DNA of 5,737 bases from an uncultured Flavobacteriales bacterium (GTDB lineage: Bacteria; Bacteroidota; Bacteroidia; Flavobacteriales_D; Sanyastnellaceae). Below, piece by piece: positions 2,992-5,737 of the stretch (its first letter is position 1; each line of letters begins with the position of its first letter). Both the position numbers and the translations under genes were made by a program. The stretch is taken from positions 1-5,737 of the forward strand of contig CALKYI010000387.1 in the NCBI GenBank assembly GCA_938003665.1, given 5' to 3'. The notes under the pieces are model-generated. The model saw nothing but the letters and a program-made list of their open reading frames with translations. It was not told the origin of the DNA and made no database searches.

Positions 2992-5737
2992 ATGCGCCAA
3001 ATTGCCAAAACCCTAACGAAGGGTGCGGTCAAATCAGGACTCCTGTCTTTGATTGCCTGCACATGTATTCACATGTCCTTTGCGACCAACGGTCCATCGG
3101 AACCCGCCTTGCCAACTGCTCCCGACGTGGATGCCGCCGGCATGGTCCTCAACGATCAGTACAAATTCACCCAGACCAGTGCGTCGCCCTTCATCATCGA
3201 CCAGTTCTCTGCGTTCGATTACACGGGCTACTCTGTTTACAAGGTGTATGTGCACACGGTCAACCAAACGGATTTTGTCCATCGTATTTTCGGAAACGCA
3301 GACTACCCAGCCACAATCAGTGCGCCAGGTGGGATTTACAACAATTCCTTCTGCATCGGAGCGACTTCAGGTGGGGTTCCACCGCCCGGCTTCTTCTACG
3401 GAGGGTACAATGCGCACGAAATCGATTCGTGGGTGGGCATCGGTTTGACGGCGTTCCCGAACGATGGGGCCGGTGAGGCGGATGTGGACCTCGAAGAAAC
3501 GTCCTTGACGCCGTGGTCGCAGAACTTCATCTTGGACGGAATGGGCAGCGGCAACTACGGTGCTGTGGATATTGCCATGGACGACGTGGATTCACAAGGT
3601 GCGTGGGAATTGAGCAGCACCGATGCGGTCAATGGGTATGCCGGTGAAGATTACAAAGCCATCGTCATGCAATTGACCACAGACAACGTTTTCACGTGGA
3701 CCTTGAGCGCTGAAATCTGGATCGAGGGTGATTCGACCAACACGGTCATTGTGACCCAAACGTTTGATGGTACCGCCATGCAAGGCGCCATCATCGAAGG
3801 CTGCACCGACTCCAGTGCGTGCAATTACTACGATTTGGCTACTTCCGATAATGGAACGTGCACCTACCCGCCGCAGTACTACGACTGCGCCAATGCCTGC
3901 TTGAGCGATACCGACGGTGACGGTGTTTGTGATGAGCTTGAAATCGCCGGCTGCATGTCTGATTTGGCCTGCAACTACGACGCTTCAGCCACTGACGACG
4001 ACGCTTCTTGCGTATTTGCCGAGGGCTGTGAAACGTGCTCCGGCGCAACGGACGGCACCGGCACGGTGGTGGATAACGACGCAGACGATGACGGAGTATG
4101 CGATGCCGACGAAATCGTTGGATGCCAAGACGCCATGGCTTGCAATTACAACAGTGCCGCGACCGATTCGGCGGCCTGCATCTACGTCGATGGGATCTGT
4201 GAGACGTGCTCCGGTGAAACGGACGGCACAGGAACCATCGTGGACAACGATGCCGACGACGACGGTGTGTGCGACGCCGATGAGGTGGTGGGATGCCAAG
4301 ACGCCACGGCCTGCAACTACATGGCAGCAGCGACCGATTCTGGCGCTTGCGAATACGCCACAGGCTGCGAATACTGCTCCGGTGAGACCGACGGCACGGG
4401 GCAAGTCCTTGACGGCGATGCCGACGACGACGGCGTATGCGATGATGACGAAATTCCAGGCTGCCAAGACAGCACCGCGTGCAACTACGATGCCACGGCC
4501 ACGGATGAAGACGGCTCGTGCGAATACTGCTCATGCGGTTCGTTTACCGGTTTGTCGCCCTACACCTTGACCGTGGAAGAGCACGCGGTGGATGGCATTC
4601 CCGGCCACACCACGTACCGGTTCTATGTTGATATGGACCACCCGAACGATTACCTCAGTGCCATCTACGGCGAGGCCATTCCCGGAAATACTGCTGAGCC
4701 GTTCGTTTTGACGTCTACATCGACACCGAATTGGCACAACGATCCATTGTCCAATGCTGATTTTGCGTGGGAACACACGCCGTTCTTACTGTCGACTTTC
4801 CCCGATTTGGCCTACGACAGCTGGTTTACGTTTGGCCTTGAGTTTGGCCCATCGGACGACTTCTTCACGGGCGTAGGCTCTGTTGATGCGGAAGGCTCCT
4901 TCTGGCCCGCGTTCAACGCAGGGACAGATGTGAACGTAAGCGACGCTTCAGGCTTCAGTATTTACAATGTGCGCAATTGCGACCTGCCCCCAGGAAGCGG
5001 CGCAGGAGCTTGCGATGCCAACCACCCTGCGGTGGGCGGTGACGATGGACGCGTGCTGGTTGCCCAGATTACCTCTGAAGGCATTGTGTCGGGTGAGTTC
5101 TCGGTACAGATTCTCCAAAATGGGAACTACGGCGCCGTTGTCTACCATATAGAACACTTTGCATATGATGTAGTAGGTATGTTCTACGCGTCGAGTTGGA
5201 CGGGCTCCATGACGTCCAATTATCAGGATTGTGGTTGCACCGATGCCACGGCCTTGAACTACGATGAAGAAGCCCTGCACGACGATGGGGGCTGCATTCC
5301 GGTCATCAACGGCTGCATGGATTCCGAAGCGTGCAACTACATGGACACGGCAACGGTCGAGGACGGCAGCTGCATCTACGCAACGGGCTGTGAAACGTGC
5401 TCCGGTGAAACCGACGGCACCGGCACCATCGTGGACAACGATGCGGATGATGATGGAGTTTGTGATGCTGACGAAGTAGCAGGTTGCCAGGACGCCACAG
5501 CGTGCAACTACAATGCAGCCGCCACAGACGACGCAGCCAACTGTGTCTATCCGACGGGCTGTGAAACATGCTCTGGCGCCACTGACGGCACCGGTACGAC
5601 TGTCGATAACGACAGCGACGACGACGGCGTATGTGACGCCGACGAGGTAGCGGGCTGCCAGGACGCTACGGCGTGCAACTACAACGCTGCTGCCCCCGAC
5701 GACGCACCTAACTGCGTTTACGCCACCAGTTGTGAGA
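2992..5737 (+). CDS. Giant exported modular protein with Cys-rich TSP3-like repeats (3' end outside window)
   Basis: The frame is open from ATG 2992 to the window end (915 residues plus one base, no stop). Residues 1-31 are a signal peptide with basic residues at 2, 6, 10 and 14 and a hydrophobic stretch GLLSLIACTCIHMSFA. Cleavage is likely after Ala31, although LIAC (20-23) also satisfies a lipobox. Residues 66-269 are globular domain A. Residues 270-515 are five cysteine-rich units, three of them full 56-57-residue units. Residues 516-747 are domain A', a diverged copy of A. Residues 748-915 are a second array cut off by the window. Full units carry six Cys and an Asp-rich loop, DNDADDDGVCDADE, like the calcium-binding loops of thrombospondin type 3 repeats. 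Such proteins in Flavobacteriales are typically large, cell-surface or secreted, and often end in a type IX sorting domain; that end is not visible here. Likely role: calcium-stabilised extracellular stalk or adhesin (inference). No catalytic motif is seen. No Shine-Dalgarno is seen; the start is supported by the signal peptide and by the AT-rich promoter region just upstream. Confidence 0.85.
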   Translation, partial: MRQIAKTLTKGAVKSGLLSLIACTCIHMSFATNGPSEPALPTAPDVDAAGMVLNDQYKFTQTSASPFIIDQFSAFDYTGYSVYKVYVHTVNQTDFVHRIFGNADYPATISAPGGIYNNSFCIGATSGGVPPPGFFYGGYNAHEIDSWVGIGLTAFPNDGAGEADVDLEETSLTPWSQNFILDGMGSGNYGAVDIAMDDVDSQGAWELSSTDAVNGYAGEDYKAIVMQLTTDNVFTWTLSAEIWIEGDSTNTVIVTQTFDGTAMQGAIIEGCTDSSACNYYDLATSDNGTCTYPPQYYDCANACLSDTDGDGVCDELEIAGCMSDLACNYDASATDDDASCVFAEGCETCSGATDGTGTVVDNDADDDGVCDADEIVGCQDAMACNYNSAATDSAACIYVDGICETCSGETDGTGTIVDNDADDDGVCDADEVVGCQDATACNYMAAATDSGACEYATGCEYCSGETDGTGQVLDGDADDDGVCDDDEIPGCQDSTACNYDATATDEDGSCEYCSCGSFTGLSPYTLTVEEHAVDGIPGHTTYRFYVDMDHPNDYLSAIYGEAIPGNTAEPFVLTSTSTPNWHNDPLSNADFAWEHTPFLLSTFPDLAYDSWFTFGLEFGPSDDFFTGVGSVDAEGSFWPAFNAGTDVNVSDASGFSIYNVRNCDLPPGSGAGACDANHPAVGGDDGRVLVAQITSEGIVSGEFSVQILQNGNYGAVVYHIEHFAYDVVGMFYASSWTGSMTSNYQDCGCTDATALNYDEEALHDDGGCIPVINGCMDSEACNYMDTATVEDGSCIYATGCETCSGETDGTGTIVDNDADDDGVCDADEVAGCQDATACNYNAAATDDAANCVYPTGCETCSGATDGTGTTVDNDSDDDGVCDADEVAGCQDATACNYNAAAPDDAPNCVYATSCE
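3187..3798 (+). other. Globular domain A of the large protein (first copy)
   Basis: Residues 66-269, between the signal peptide region and the first repeat array. It is rich in aromatic residues and beta-prone, with a single Cys (121). Landmarks shared with domain A' are YKVYVH (83-88), DSWVGIGL (145-152), and KAIVMQLTT (222-230) leading to a beta-like stretch that ends near Phe258. I recall similar domains in other Flavobacteriales repeat proteins but cannot name a family. Function unknown; a sugar- or surface-binding role would be a guess. Confidence 0.6.
3799..4536 (+). repeat. First Cys-rich repeat array (five units, 57-residue period)
   Basis: Units begin at Gly270, Gly320, Gly377, Gly434 and Gly490, so lengths are 50, 57, 57, 56 and 26 residues (about 171 nt per full unit). 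A full unit has a GCxDxxACNY module closed by a Cys about 13 residues later, then GCETCSGxTDGTG, then the Asp-rich DNDADDDGVCDADE loop. The first unit is a variant: it has YYDCANACLSDTDGDGVCDE instead of the ETCSG linker. The last unit is only the first half-module and leads straight into domain A'. Units differ mostly at synonymous sites, so they are not products of recent slippage. Confidence 0.85.
4537..5232 (+). other. Globular domain A' of the large protein (diverged second copy)
   Basis: Residues 516-747, inserted between the two repeat arrays. It aligns with domain A by ordered landmarks at near-equal spacing: YRFYVD (542-547) with YKVYVH (83-88), DSWFTFGL (609-616) with DSWVGIGL (145-152), and RVLVAQITS (687-695) with KAIVMQLTT (222-230). 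The gap from the DSW motif to the Gln is 83 residues here and 82 in A. Identity is low elsewhere, so this is an old duplication. It has Cys663 and Cys674, absent from A, which may form an extra disulfide. Confidence 0.65.
5233..5737 (+). repeat. Second Cys-rich repeat array (four units visible, continues past window)
   Basis: It opens with an isolated half-module at Gly748-Asn773 (GCTDATALNY, without the ETCSG and Asp-rich parts and with Leu in place of the usual Cys755). Full 57-residue units follow from Gly774 and Gly831, and a third unit from Gly888 is cut by the window edge. The unit type matches the full units of the first array, including the ETCSG linker and the Asp-rich loop. Confidence 0.85.

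Noticed and set aside
3985..4467. 160-codon minus-strand open frame with hydrophobic stretches
   Set aside because: Another shadow of the repeat array; the hydrophobicity comes from antisense reading of Asp- and Asn-rich codons.
3839..4534. Long open frame on the minus strand opposite the first repeat array (231 codons, rich in Arg, His and Ser)
   Set aside because: Low-complexity antisense product of the repeated, GC-rich coding DNA; no domain, and the plus-strand frame there has clear repeat structure.
3917..4570. 217-codon open frame on the plus strand, out of frame with the large gene
   Set aside because: Thr/Ala/Pro-rich frameshifted reading of the same repeats; periodic only because the underlying DNA is.
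3799..5737. Regular spacing of repeated DNA (about 171 bases) considered as CRISPR or other non-coding repeat
   Set aside because: The repeats are in frame, vary mainly at synonymous positions and encode a conserved protein unit.

Overview
The window looks like a chromosomal piece of a marine or aquatic Bacteroidota, probably Flavobacteriales. The evidence is: a FISUMP-domain exported protein; a giant exported protein built from the 'GCxDxxACNY' cysteine repeats common in Flavobacteriales; start codons without clear Shine-Dalgarno sequences; and promoter candidates resembling the Bacteroidota TTG / TAnnTTTG consensus. The genes are moderately GC-rich, and the short intergenic segments are strikingly AT-rich. 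The taxonomic call rests on recalled family knowledge, not on a search.

Layout, left to right. Positions 1-147 hold no gene; the first 22 bases look like the tail of a tRNA, followed by an imperfect hairpin. A strong, bidirectional intrinsic terminator sits at 148-175. Reading leftward (minus strand) are a secreted FISUMP-domain protein (252-1097) and, upstream of it, a predicted lipoprotein of the peptidase C26 / glutamine-amidotransferase-like family (1242-2039). They are separated by a 144-bp gap whose promoter-proximal part is AT-rich and carries a perfect inverted repeat. Reading rightward are a patatin-like phospholipase (2038-2916) and a very large exported modular protein (2992 to beyond the window end; 915 residues visible).

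The C26 and patatin genes diverge from one CATG tetranucleotide in which the two start codons overlap, so each gene's promoter must lie inside the other's coding sequence unless a start is misassigned. The 75-bp gap before the large gene contains a promoter candidate between two palindromes.

The large gene is the main item of interest. After a signal peptide it alternates a ~200-230-residue globular domain with arrays of a 57-residue cysteine-rich unit (6 Cys each) that joins a 'GCxDxxACNY' module to a thrombospondin-type-3-like Asp-rich calcium-binding loop: domain A, array of five, domain A', array of at least four. A and A' appear to be diverged copies of one domain. The likely role is a secreted or surface-displayed, calcium-stabilised stalk or adhesin, probably exported by the type IX system, but its C-terminus is outside the window.

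Three of the four proteins are predicted to be exported; the patatin shows no signal peptide. No shared pathway is evident. I see no mobile element, CRISPR array, defence system or rRNA.
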